Source: Rutidosis leptorrhynchoides
Lineage: Eukaryota > Streptophyta > Magnoliopsida > Asterales > Asteraceae
Reading direction: 5' to 3'
Length of the DNA stretch: 64,000 nucleotides
NCBI RefSeq assembly: GCF_046630445.1
Contig: NC_092341.1
Location: 216,507,501-216,571,500 of the forward strand
The notes under the pieces were generated by a model. It was not told the origin of the DNA and searched no databases. It saw only the letters and a list, made by a program, of their open reading frames with translations. Each line of letters opens with the position of its first letter. Position 1 is the first letter of the stretch. The position numbers were made by a program, and so were the translations under genes. Shown here piece after piece: positions 48,673 to 60,343 of this stretch.

Positions 48673-49179
48673 TCATACACTATCTATAAACCCCATTAGT
48701 TTCTTCAACCCACTAAACAAGATTGTTGAAGAAGAAGAAGAAGATGGTGAATCTTGAGACAAGTGTTGATCAACCAATTCCTTAACAGATTTAGCAGACA
48801 ATGGATGAAAATTAAAACCCCAATCTGAAACAAATTCTTCAACCAAAACCCATTTATCATTTTCCTCCATTTTCTCCCATTTTATCTTCAATTCTTCTTT
48901 CCCCAATCCAAGGTACGAACACATCTCTGCATACATCAACTTCCGGCTTGATTTCATTGCTTCTTGTGTTTCTAGCATCTGGGTTTTCAACTTTTCAATC
49001 TCTGTTGCTAAACCCATTTCTAACTCCATGTCATTCATTTTGGGGTTTGAATTTGAGCATGAAATTTTGTATCTTTTTAGGTTATTGTGGCATTGGGGAA
49101 ATTGGTGACTGTAGAATTGTTTGAATTGTAGGGATTGTGTTGGGGGAACCAGATGAATATGAACCCTAATTACGGCCAT
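48673..49179 (-). CDS. small one-exon protein of unknown function, possibly plastid-targeted
   Basis: A 168-residue ORF from ATG 49179. The first 45 or so residues lack acidic residues and end in NNLKRYKISCSNSN, which could be a transit peptide with a Cys near the cleavage site. Residues about 50-80 (MELEMGLATEIEKLKTQMLE) suit a coiled coil. The central block YLGLGKEELKIKWEKMEEND and VEEFVSDWGFNFHPLSAKSV has varied, structured composition, as expected of a real protein. A Ser run (SPSSSSSS) precedes the C-terminus. I do not recognise the family. Composition and codon variety are unlike the transposon debris around it, which supports a host gene. No intron is visible. Confidence 0.68.
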   Translation of the reverse strand: MAVIRVHIHLVPPTQSLQFKQFYSHQFPQCHNNLKRYKISCSNSNPKMNDMELEMGLATEIEKLKTQMLETQEAMKSSRKLMYAEMCSYLGLGKEELKIKWEKMEENDKWVLVEEFVSDWGFNFHPLSAKSVKELVDQHLSQDSPSSSSSSTILFSGLKKLMGFIDSV

Positions 49180-49950
49180 TTTCTTGGTTTGTTTCTCAGT
49201 AGTTGTTAACGCTTTTTATTTCTGAACCAGTTTTGACTTGGCTTTCACACATGTAAAAATCTACTTCTCATCTACTTTCTACTTTTTTACAAAACAAAAT
49301 CTTACGTGTGGTCAACCACACGTTGCGGCGGCCGCTGCTCCAAAATGTAGTTAAAGATTTTTGTAATGAAAATATTTAACGTTAATAAACGTAACATAAT
49401 TTAAGGCGCAATAATTCGTTTCAACATATCGAACATCTCTTATAGTTGTAGATTAAAATGTACAATAGTTTAATTTTTTCTTTTGATTATAAACTAACTA
49501 ATTATATATTTGATATTGTATGGGTGAAGAAATTAGAAAATATATATTAGTTGAAAAAAACGTTATACTTTCATGGTTGATAAAGTTGATATAAAGTTGC
49601 ATAATCGGTTGTGTAATCAATAATATATAAGAGAGTTATTGTGTAATCAATAATCTATAAGAGAGTTATTTGAAAAAAAGGTTCATTAAAAATGTAATAC
49701 GATCATTTGTAGATTTTAGATACTACAATATATGAAGTAAATAAAAAAAAACACAAAAGGACGAAAAAGTTACTATTCATAAATAGTAACCAAATTTGCT
49801 CTGTATATAAGTATAATATAATAATTACATCACGATGGTTGCTTTATCAATTTCTAGAGAAGAGTTTTTTATACGTGTCTTCGAAATAGTATTATATTAA
49901 TGAGGTCAGCATCGTATATATTTATTTATTAAATTTATTTAAAAAAAAAT
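49180..49950. other. intergenic, promoter side of the 48673-49179 gene; no other gene seen
   Basis: AT-rich. It contains a direct repeat of about 30 bases (GTGTAATCAATAATATATAAG at 49611 and again from 49641) ending each time in AGAGAGTTATT. A GC-rich patch GCGGCGGCCGCTGC lies at 49325-49338. Confidence 0.5.
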
Positions 49951-50348
49951 AGGGACGAAGCCAGAATTTAAGGCGAGGCTTACTCTACAACTGAAATAGT
50001 CAAACTAAATAAAACTAAAAAGGGTCACCTTCTTATGTATAATATATTTTATTTGTCTTATACATATATAGATAACTACTTTACGAAGCGTTGGTAAGTA
50101 TTAGAAAATAATAAAAAAGAAAATTGATATGATCCATTTAAATAATTGATAGATAAACTTGTACGATATGTTTTAGTTAATATTACTCTGTATTCAGTTT
50201 TAGAAGATAGGTAACCCAAACAGTTGAGTTATATAAATAATTAAGGGATGCTGAGTTAAAATAACTAATATGAACTATTAATATTTCATTGGAATTTGAC
50301 TTATTGGGGGAGGCTCAGCACCCCTCCGTCCCCTCCCTGTCTCCGCTG
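49951..50348. mobile_element. hAT-like MITE
   Basis: 398 bases beginning AGGGACGAAGCCAG and ending TCTCCGCTG, flanked by AAAAAAAT on both sides (49943-49950 and 50349-50356). The flanks are low-complexity, so the duplication is weaker evidence than in the other two. The ends resemble the CAGNGGCG type. Confidence 0.55.
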
Positions 50349-50758
50349 AAAAAAATACTATTGAAATTATTATTATACCTATATACTAGTATACATAGTG
50401 GACTACTACTCACTTACTATTCATCGAAAACGACACATTTTGCGCTTTAATGACTTGTACGTTGTGCAGAGGGAAGTTGTACCCACAAGGAGTACTGCAC
50501 TATTCATCTATAGTATTTTTTTTTTTAAATTGTCCCTCTCATTCTCTCATAAAATTTTTATTAAAGGACTGCATAAGGACGTTGGTCCGTTTTTTTTAAA
50601 CTAATTTTCTTCAAAAAAAACAAGACGATAAAGACTTTTTTTTCCCTTCTTTTTTCCTACAATTTTTCCTACACTTTCGCCAACAACGACTCCATCACAT
50701 TGCCAAAAAATATCTATAAAACGACGCGGCAACGCGCCCCCCCAAACACTAGTTACTA

Positions 50759-51012
50759 CTCCCTCCGTCCATAATAAGTGTCCTGTTTGACTTTTCAAGG
50801 TCTTACTTTCAAAATTTTGACTTCAAATATTTTTATTTGTGTTATGTAGTATTTGATGAAACTTATATGAATGGATTCGGTTTTAAAATGTGTTTTCATT
50901 GATATAGGTTTCATTAAATATTATATAACACAAACAAAAATATCAGAAGTCAAAATTGTAGAAGTAAGACCTTGAAAAGTTAAACAGGACACTTATTATG
51001 AGACGGAGGTAG
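50759..51012. mobile_element. Stowaway-like (Tc1/mariner) MITE
   Basis: 254 bases with long inverted repeats of about 50 bases. The left end reads CTCCCTCCGTCCATAATAAG and the right end, read inwards, CTACCTCCGTCTCATAATAAG. Both continue through TGTCCTGTTT and TTTTCAAGGTCTTACTT. The flanking dinucleotide is TA on both sides (50757-50758 and 51013-51014). Confidence 0.9.
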
Positions 51013-51585
51013 TACTACTCTAGGAAATGGTAATACCCACCATTTTTTAGTTACCTGTACAAGCTATTTTTTTTTCATTCTTGGAACTCATAAAACCCTC
51101 TTCAATATCACGTGTACCGATTTCCACTATCACACATGCTTATCGTTTTCTACAAATTCTCAAGCATGCCTCTATTCAACTTCATCTCTGTTCATTACAT
51201 CCGGGTAATCCAATTCATCTTTCCCATCTATTTTCAAAAATATCAATCATCCCGATTTGATTTTGTTATGCTTTTTTAGGGTTTTTTTGTATATCACCTT
51301 AATAAAGGTTTGTGTTATCGTGTAATATTTGAAAAATGTGACTCATTATTTTTGCCAATAAACACTATCTTCTAAATAATATGAATGATAATGAGCAATA
51401 CCATAGTGATGAATAAATTAGTTTTACATTCCTTTTATCTTCATAGCAATTTTGTTTTTTTTTATATTAATTTTTCATCAAAACTATATTTGATGAGCAA
51501 AACTATAAGAGGTTCCAGATCTATATTGTGGTCTAATACCCGTCCATGCAATATTACACTTTCGTCCTTAATTGATCAGTACAGT
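51013..51585. other. pre-insertion locus left of the large LTR element, no gene seen
   Basis: AT-rich sequence with no supported ORF. It ends with ACAGT at 51581-51585, the left target duplication of the next element, and the original locus resumes at 63500. Confidence 0.5.
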
Positions 51586-51888
51586 TGATGACCCGGGAAT
51601 TTCCGATCAAATTTAAGCTTATTCTTTATATGTTTCTGACACGATAAACAAAGTCTGTAATGATGAGTCTAGAAAACTTTGGAACAGTTTACATGAATAC
51701 ATTTGACCATCGACCATTCTCGACGATTCACGAACAATTGTTTGTAAACAAATATATATAAATATAAATATAAGTATATATATAATATCTTGAATTAATA
51801 AAATAACTTTGGACAATTAGAATTACAAATGTAAAATAATAAATAGAATAATTAACTATATATAAAAATATATATATTATTGTGAATC

Positions 51889-51891
<3 letters not shown>

Positions 51892-51940
<49 letters not shown>

Positions 51941-51977
51941 TTCTATAAATAATTATTATATTGTAATGTATAAATAG

Positions 51978-52070
<93 letters not shown>

Positions 52071-52072
52071 AT
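51892..52072. repeat. AT/GT microsatellites in 5' LTR
   Basis: An AT run at about 51894-51937, a second at 51981-52048 and a GT run to 52070. The 3' LTR has a shorter first run and longer second and GT runs, which accounts for most of the length difference between the LTRs. Confidence 0.9.
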
Positions 52073-53436
52073 TATATAATCATCAAATATTACATATTTA
52101 CTTATAAGTTGAAATAAATGTTATATTTAATTTCATTATGTTAGAATTAATATTAATATTAATATTATTATATTACTATTTAATAAAAGATATAAAGTTT
52201 ATGCATTTATTTTGTTATAACCATTATAATTAGAAGTAAAATTATAATTTGAAGTTACTATGATTATTTATTATTATTATTTTCTTTATCATTATTAGTA
52301 TTAGTATTATTAATATAAGTATTATTGTTACTAAAATATTTATTAATTATTAATAATAATTATATTGTTTATATAAACTTAAATCGTGTAATCTGTTATT
52401 GTATCAATCAAGCTATAGTTAAATTGTGTATTTTGTCCCTAAAGTGTTTACTAGTCGACTGCAAGGCATCACTAAACAACAATCTTGATCCATTACATAT
52501 ATAATACCTTTATCATAATAATGACTAAAAAAAATAAATAATAACAATAAAAAAAAAAGTACGATTTGTTTTAAAACACAACTGATCAATTTTTTCTTCT
52601 TCATTACTACTCAGGAAATTGTCTTCTACCTCCAGTTTGTTACAAGTCCATATCACTTTAACATTATCAAACAAAATTCAGTACAACAATTGTTTTGATT
52701 TTTTTTTTATTCTTCTTGAGTGACTGTCGACTAAAATCTTCTGATGTAAGTAAATCGATCCAAGTGCTCATTCAGTAATTTCAATCCTTCTTCACTCTCA
52801 TTATCAACTATCTATTGTAATTAATTAAATCTGTTGAATTAAAAAATAAAATAAATAAAACTGAAACTACACGAACACCCCTGTTCGTGGTCATTTTATC
52901 AATTATTTGATTTCAAATGATTTTGCAAAATGTAAAATTGCAGTTATGTTAGGAATCATCTAACCAAACTATCTGCAACTTTTCACGACCCAATTCCTTA
53001 AATTGAATTCGAATTTCGAAGTCAAAGGTTTTTGAAATAAAAGTCAACTAAATTGTTCTTAGTAAAATTCGAGGTTGTTTGGATGTTTCAAGTTCAATTG
53101 GCGATTCCATTTGTTTTTATATTTGATTTGAAAACTTATTCGTGTTATAATCTTTAGCTATTACGTAATCAAAGTTGAAAACAATATTTTTTTTTCTTGT
53201 CGTGAATGGCAGCAGCCATTTTTTTTTATATATTTTTTTTTCTTTTCATTTATGGTCAAGAACATTCTTGGTTGATAGTTATTTACAAACCTTAATTAAT
53301 ATCATAAATTCGTTATGATTGATTTTAAGGTTCCTGGGTTTAATTTTAGATTTTAATTTTAATTGAAGGAGATGAAGAAGATAAAACAAGTATTGGGTTA
53401 AGTAAATTAGAAGTGGGTATAATTCAGAAAAACAAG

Positions 53437-53507
53437 GAATGGAGGGATGGTTTAGCATGTTGGTGAGGAAACGGGAGGTCTCGGGTTCGAGTCTCGGTTG
53501 GGGCATC
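53437..53507 (+). other. tRNA-like sequence inside 5' LTR
   Basis: TGGTTTAGCATGTTGGTGAG (box A-like) and GGGTTCGAGTC (box B) are 16 bases apart. A T-rich stretch and an ATT microsatellite follow. This looks like a captured SINE or tRNA relic. The 3' LTR has it too (61708-61778). Confidence 0.6.
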
Positions 53508-53546
53508 TTTTTTACAAAAAGCTCTATAAAAGGGTATACTCTTAAT

Positions 53547-53576
53547 TTTTATTATTATTATTATTATTATTATTTA

Positions 53577-53674
<98 letters not shown>
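53547..53674. repeat. (ATT)n microsatellite in 5' LTR
   Basis: About 40 trinucleotide units, almost pure, about 40 bases after the tRNA-like sequence. Confidence 0.9.
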
Positions 53675-55224
53675 GCCGTTTATTGTTGTTAGTTAGTGTT
53701 ATAGAGAAATTTTATTATTATTACTATCAATAATATAATTAATATCAATATCATTATAGTTATTACTAAGTATGATTATAAAGTATTATTATGCAAATTG
53801 TTATTAGTAACATTAATATTATCATGATTATCATAGGTATAGTTATTATTATCATTAATATCATTAGGTATCATTATTATTGAGATTAGTATTAGAAGTA
53901 CCAATTAACATCAATTTTACTATTATTAAAAATTTTATTTAAGACGATAATTATTAATAACTTACCATTATTATTAAAAAATACTACTTTTGATAAAACT
54001 ATTATCTTTACTCTATCATTATTAGTAAAATTTTCACTTGTATTAAGGGTCCTATTATCAATATTATTATCCTTAAACTAGTATTACTACAAATAATAAG
54101 TTTTACAAAACAAATGATATATATATATATTTATAAAGTATACTAAAACTACATAAAAATTTCGCTTTAACTAATATCCTTAAATAAATATCAAATAAGT
54201 ATCATAAGGTAATATAAGTATTAATAAAATTATATATAAAAGAATATTAATCTCAAGACATAAAATAGATACATTGTTTGATTACAATTATTTGCTTTAA
54301 TATATATACAAATGTTATAGGTTCGTGAATCCGAGGCCAACCCTGCGTCGTTCAATATAGTCATATGTATTTTTACTACAAAATACATTAGGTGAGTTTT
54401 CATTTACCTTTTTACCCTTTATATTTTTGGGCTGAGAATACATGCGCAATTTTTATAAATGTTTTTACGAAATAGACACAAGTAATCAAAACTACATTAT
54501 ATGGTTGAATGATCGAAATCGAATATGCCCCTTTTATTAAGTCTGGTAATCTAAGAATTAGGGAACAGACACCCTAATTGACGCGAACTCTAAAGATAGA
54601 TCTATCGGGCCCAACAAGGCCCAACTAAAGTACCGGATGCTTTAGTACTTCGAAATTTATATCATGTCCGAAGGAGGATCCCGGAATGATGGGGATATTC
54701 TTATATGCATATTGTGAATGTCGGTTACCAGGTGTTCAATCCATATGAATGATATTTTTGTCTCTATGCATGGGACGTATGTTTATGAGAAATGAAAATA
54801 TGAAATCTTGTGGTCTACTAAAATTATGAAATGATTATTTATGTTAAATTAATGAACTCACCAACCTTTTGGTTGACACTTTAAAGCATGTTTATTCTCA
54901 GGTATTAAAGAAATCTTCCGCTGTGCATTTGTTCATTTTAGAGATACTACTTGGAGTTATTCATGACATATTTTAAAAGACGTTGCATTCGAGTCGTCGA
55001 GTTCATCAAGATTATTATTTAGTCAATTATAGTTGAATATATTATGAAATGATTTGCATATCATCAATTTTCGATATAAAGCAAGTTTGTCTTTTAAAAA
55101 CGAATGCAATGTTTGTAAAATGTATCATATAGAGGTCAAATACCTCGCGATGTAACCAACTATTGTGAATCATTTGTAATCGATATGGACTTTGTCCGGA
55201 TGGATTAGGACGGGTCCTTTCAGT

Positions 55225-55241
55225 TGGTATCAGAGCGGTGG
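55225..55241 (+). promoter_or_regulatory. primer-binding site, tRNA-iMet type
   Basis: TGGTATCAGAGCGGTGG starts two bases after the 5' LTR end and keeps the full TGGTATCAGAGC core. Confidence 0.88.
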
Positions 55242-55609
55242 TCTTAGTGAACCGGGTCTGCATTAGTGTGTCTAACTGATGAGTCGTTAGGATGCATTAG
55301 TGAGTCTGGACTTTGACCTGGTCTGCATGTCAAAAAGTTTTGCTTATCATTTGTGTCGAAAATTATCTGCTTATCATTCTTAGTCTAGACACGTCTTGCT
55401 GCATTGATTGCATGAATAGTGTATAGACAAGATTCATATCTTAGCGTATCTATTACTGTAAACCTTACCTGGCGTATCCCGTAAATTCCTCCGTAATCTA
55501 CGAAACCTTTTGTTATATATATATGGATATTCTATGTAATTAAGAATACCATCCGTTAGCCAGAAAATCAATTCATATAAAAAAAAAATTCTTTATTCAA
55601 TCGTAGGAA

Positions 55610-56044
55610 ATGGAATTTGTCATTAGTTCAAGTCACTCAGATTCCGAAATGGAATCCCACTCAAGCTCCGAAAGAAGTGTGACCGGAATGGATCAACCAA
55701 TCAGTCATCATCTATTCTGGATGAATTGGGGATGGGTTCGTAGCCTCCTCAATCATTGGAGACAAGAAGAAGGTGATCCTTTCCATCCGCCACATTGCCC
55801 TATTGGCGAAGAACCTGAAGCACTTACCGGTGAACCTGTTCGAAACACCATCTTTTCTCTCATTTCCAGAGTATCTCGCCACGATTATATACTATACCAA
55901 ATTCTAGATTATATTTATCCGCTAGTCCGAACCGAAAATCACCCCGGTGTAATAGAAGAAGTCAACGAGCTTCGCGCTCGGGTAGTGGCTTTAGAGAATA
56001 TGGTGCGAAGGTTACAAACACCAGCAGCAGCACCAGCAGCATAA
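55610..56044 (+). CDS. short ORF of the non-autonomous element, gag-N-terminus-like or unknown
   Basis: 144 residues from ATG 55610, 370 bases after the primer site. The N-terminus is Ser/Glu-rich (SSHSDSEMESHSSSERS). A middle block has Trp and Pro (FWMNWGWVRSLLNHW, HPPHCPIGEEPEALTGEPV). The C-terminus is a probable coiled coil (VNELRARVVALENMVRRLQ) followed by an Ala/Pro tail. The same frame stays Pro/Ser/Thr-rich after TAA 56042 to a second TAA near 56120, so the original protein was longer. No zinc knuckle or gag core is seen. Position fits a gag remnant that could help packaging by oligomerising. That is inference. Confidence 0.5.
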   Translation: MEFVISSSHSDSEMESHSSSERSVTGMDQPISHHLFWMNWGWVRSLLNHWRQEEGDPFHPPHCPIGEEPEALTGEPVRNTIFSLISRVSRHDYILYQILDYIYPLVRTENHPGVIEEVNELRARVVALENMVRRLQTPAAAPAA

Positions 56045-56472
56045 CCAGTACCACCACCAATGTCAACAGTACCATCACCACCACCAACATCAACATCCGC
56101 ATCCCACACCTCAACATCTTAATCTATACCTCGAACATCAACGTCATACGCACCATGGATACTAAGGAGTACCAACAACAACAACATCATCATACGTCTC
56201 AACTTCGCAATCTATACCTCAAGCATAATCATCGTTCTATGAATCGTTTTATGAATCGTTCTACATAAACTATCTTCGTCCTTCATGGTGATTATGTAAT
56301 CTCTAATATTTTAGAGATTATGTACTCTAGTTCTAGCCGTAAATCTGATGAGTTTAATATCACATTGACTCATTAAATCCATAATTACGTCTGAAGAAAA
56401 TATATATGTATATATGTTTTCATAAAGATTGTAATTAAAATTTTTATTTTACAAACTGTTACTGGTGAAAAT

Positions 56473-56497
56473 ATTTTAACGGGTAGGTAATACCCGA
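56473..56497 (+). repeat. internal PPT-like hairpin motif, non-autonomous element
   Basis: TTTTAACGGGTAGGTAATACCC then GAG repeats the sequence before the 3' LTR (TTTAACGGGTAGGTAC at 59791-59806), again between the 5' ORF and the rest of the interior. Confidence 0.6.
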
Positions 56498-58069
56498 GGA
56501 ATATTTATATTTCGCATTAATAAGTTACATTGTATATTCTTCGAATCTGATTCAACATTCATTTACTATCCTACTTGCAACCACAGCTATACGAATCCAT
56601 TCATCACAGAATAACCATTTTCATTCAATTTCATATTTGGATTTTGACCTATCAGAATCCGACAAGTGGCATAATGAAGAAAACATTGGACAAAATAAAA
56701 TTTGTTAGAAACAAACAAATTAACTATGAGAAATTTTGTTAAGAATCCACGCTAACAAAATCCTAGCTAACTGTTCCTAGCTAACTGATTATATTTTATC
56801 GCAATTTACATTCTCGTAATTTTATTGATCGTCATTAAATTTCTGTTATTTACTTTACGCACTTTATTTATCGTTATTTAATTTTCTGTTATTTATTTTA
56901 TGCACTTTAAATATCGGGACACGTATACAAGGTTTTGACATATCATATCGACGCATCTATATATATTATTTGGAATCACCACAGACACTCTATATGTAGT
57001 AATGATCGAGTTCTTTATACAGGGTTGAGGTTGATTCTACAATAATATATATAGTTTGAGTTGTGATCGAGTCTGAGACATGTACACGGGTCACGATACG
57101 TATTTATTAATTCGAATATTATATAGTAAACTATATATGAATCATTATTTGTACACTGCTAACTGTGGACTATCAACTGAGGACTATCAACATTGGACAA
57201 TTAAAATGAATTAAAATATTAATTTTAACATATGAAACTAAACAATTCTTCAAGTTTGCCACTTGATTTCATCTTAAACTTCATTTGTATCTTGACAATT
57301 ACAATCAGCATTCAAACCTTTCATGATTCTTGAAAACACCTCAATCGGGAGGATGAATCAACCGCACTCCATCTACGGAAGAAAAGATTTACGCATATAG
57401 TTATGCACCTGAAAAATTCTCAGAACCTGTATAAACGTTTAACACGTATCTGTGCTAGCTCATTTGGCGTTGTTATCACCGAAAATAACTTTGCAATTCC
57501 TTTCCAAATTAGCCAATTTTGTCACAGCTTCAGCAATTCAACTTCGACTTTTCATTCGAAGTAACCTTACTATAAATCCTGATATATACGATTACCCTTT
57601 AAATACCAGAGAATTCTTTTATATTCCACCATATTACTAGCAGACGTACCAGCAACCTCGTTGCTTCTTGACTTAAATCTCTCTGACAAATCATTATATT
57701 TATTCATTGAAACCCTATCATATACTCATCCACATCTTGTAACGAGAAGTGCCATACCAATTACCGGGAATCAGCAATCAGTACTTTGAAAACTCACAGC
57801 ATATCTACATCAACAGTTATACGTATGACATTTATCGCATAGAATTATGATCTCTCATTCTGAAATTCTGAAAAGCACTCAGTCACAAATCAATACTCTG
57901 AATGTTGAAAAAGCTGAATGAAGCAGCAGAAACCATAGACAACTATAAACGCCCTTAATCATCGGAAGTTTGATGATAAAGAATAGTATGTTGAAAAAGC
58001 TCAGAAAGGTTGGAACTGGAAAATGGATTGAGCTAACCACGAAGGAGACCAAGGACAAATACAAGGACC

Positions 58070-58630
58070 ATACCATATATTCAAAGAATCCAGATAATTC
58101 TGGATCCGATGAAACCTTCAATGAATATTTTGCTCCGTACTCATGTTAAAATCTTGCGAAAAAATCTTCCTCATCAACCATTGAACTTAGAAATTCCAAA
58201 ATATCATCATCAATATCTTCGATATTTCTGAGGATATTTTCATAAATATTCTCGTCCGAAATTATATACCTCTTCGTGCTTCCTGTGTATCATATATTGG
58301 AAACATTCAATAGAAAAATTTAGTACCGAAAAGCAGATTATGCGAAACTATAAAGAAAGCCGTGGACAAATCACAAAGAATAAGTTTGACTTCAAAGAAT
58401 CCAAATGATTCAATGTCTGCTAAAGTCTTTAGTGAATATCTTGCTCCTTACTCTAAACCCTTGCAGACAATAGTTTCTATCATCCATCGATATTAGAAAT
58501 TCCGAGATATCATCGTATCTTTCATTATAAATATCCTCCATATTTTTGAAGATATTTTCATAACTATTTTTACCTGAAATCATTAATCTCTTCCTGATAT
58601 CAGTGTTACATCATATAGAAACTGTTAGTT
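58070..58630. repeat. imperfect tandem duplication in interior
   Basis: Two diverged copies, 58070-58310 and 58395-58630. Both begin with AAAGAATCCA and contain AATATCTTCGATATTT or a variant, GATATTTTCATAA and ATATAGAAAC or ATATTGGAAAC. Confidence 0.6.
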
Positions 58631-59769
58631 TCTATATTCTGTGAACTTTCGAGCTTAAAATATGAATGTTATTGAAGTAATGTTGGGAATTGATGCATGA
58701 GTTAGTATAATATAATGACACTTGATCAACGTGATTATATTACAGTAAGTCATGCTGAGTTTCTAAATGGAACATGATGATTCACAGATTATAACATCAT
58801 CATGTGTCATGTTACATAACTCTTTCATTCCGATTAACTTCTGAACACATCAAGAAAATATATTCTTGATAGTTCTATTCTCAGTGATTATGGTAATTTG
58901 ACAAATCAAATCGTGCTATTACGTTCTTTCTTGTTTAGAACATTAAGCTCATTCGAAACTCCACACCTATGAATTCTGGACCGTTATTTGCGAAAAGAAA
59001 ACAAAAGCATGAAGCTACGAAATAGAAAGGGGGGTATAAATCGCAGCAAACGGGAGAGAGCATTAACTGTGGATGACAATGATTATAGGAGACAGAAGCA
59101 AGGACATCGAAATATAAGGAAAGATATAAAACCCAACAACAACACAGAAATTACAAACCGTAGATATTAATACGAATAGAAATATAAAGGCACGGTATAA
59201 TTAGAATAGTATCACCCAATGTAATAGTAGAAATAAACAGATTATTCTGGTTGAAGACTGAAAAGAAAGATGACATAAATGATAATTAGGAAAATATCAA
59301 TGATTAGAACTGGATTAAGCATTTTCACAATCTTTTGGATGTATGAACTAAGGAAGAAAGTATAAGAATGGTGAGAATAATAGAAAGGAAGAGCTTCATT
59401 TATAATGGAAATATCAGACAGAGTAATCGAGGCAGATCACCGTATTTAATTATAGAGATCTTAATTTCCTTACTCGCCGAAGAATCAAATCTTTTAGATT
59501 TCGAAGATTTTCTTTAAATCTATTGAATTCCGGAATTCAACCCTCTATGTCAAAAATTAAGACGCACTTTATGTTCTAAATTCAACAGTGACTACGTCAA
59601 AAGCTAAGACGAAACTCTATTTCTTTATTCCACTCCTTTGTGATAGCTTCATTCGTACTCTTCGATTAATCGAATTGTTTTATCCACATTAATCAATAGT
59701 GATAAAACTCTATTTATCACTCATAGTCGTCAGGAAAACATTTTTATTATTAGCCATGACGACCGCACT

Positions 59770-59808
59770 CAAATTTCGGGACGAAATTTCTTTAACGGGT
59801 AGGTACTG
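59770..59808 (+). promoter_or_regulatory. polypurine tract region of the non-autonomous element
   Basis: AAATTTCGGGACGAAATTTC followed by TTTAACGGGTAGGTACTG lies directly before the 3' LTR. It is almost the same as the region before the copy B 3' LTR (30741-30775), so both may use the same priming machinery. Confidence 0.72.
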
Positions 59809-60174
59809 TGATGACCCGGGAATTTCCGATCAAATTTAAACTTATTCTTTATATGTTTCTGACACGATAAGCAAAGTCTGTAATGATGAGTCTAGAAAAC
59901 TTTGGAACAGTTTACATGAATACATTTGACCATCGACCATTCCCGACGATTCACGAACAATTGTTTGTAAACAAATATATAGAAATATAAATATAAGTAT
60001 ATATATAATATCTTGAATTAATAAAATAACTTTAGACAATTAGAATTACAAATATAAAATAATAAATAGAATAATTAACTATATATAAAAGTATATATAT
60101 TATTGTGAATCTTTGTATATATATATATATATGAATTCTATAAATAATTATTATATTGTAATGTATAAATAGTG

Positions 60175-60343
<169 letters not shown>

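Larger units (their letters stand above)
51586..55222 (+). repeat. 5' LTR of the non-autonomous element
   Basis: 3,637 bases from TGATGACCCGGG to GGGTCCTTTCA. It contains AT/GT microsatellites (51892-52072), a tRNA-like sequence (53437-53507), an ATT microsatellite (53547-53674) and a 3' third (54320-55200) that matches the Tekay-type LTR (23150-24040). Confidence 0.93.
56045..59760 (+). other. non-coding interior of the non-autonomous element
   Basis: 3.7 kb with no supported gene. It holds a PPT-like motif at 56473-56497, a block at 56925-57190 that matches the Tekay-type LTR (22815-23060), and two imperfect tandem copies of about 240 bases (58070-58310 and 58395-58630). Part of it (56200-57600) is also present inverted at 6975-8318. 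Confidence 0.7.

Noticed and set aside
53437-53507. Functional tRNA gene
   Set aside because: Box motifs are present but no acceptor stem or full cloverleaf can be formed by eye. It is present in both LTRs as part of the element.
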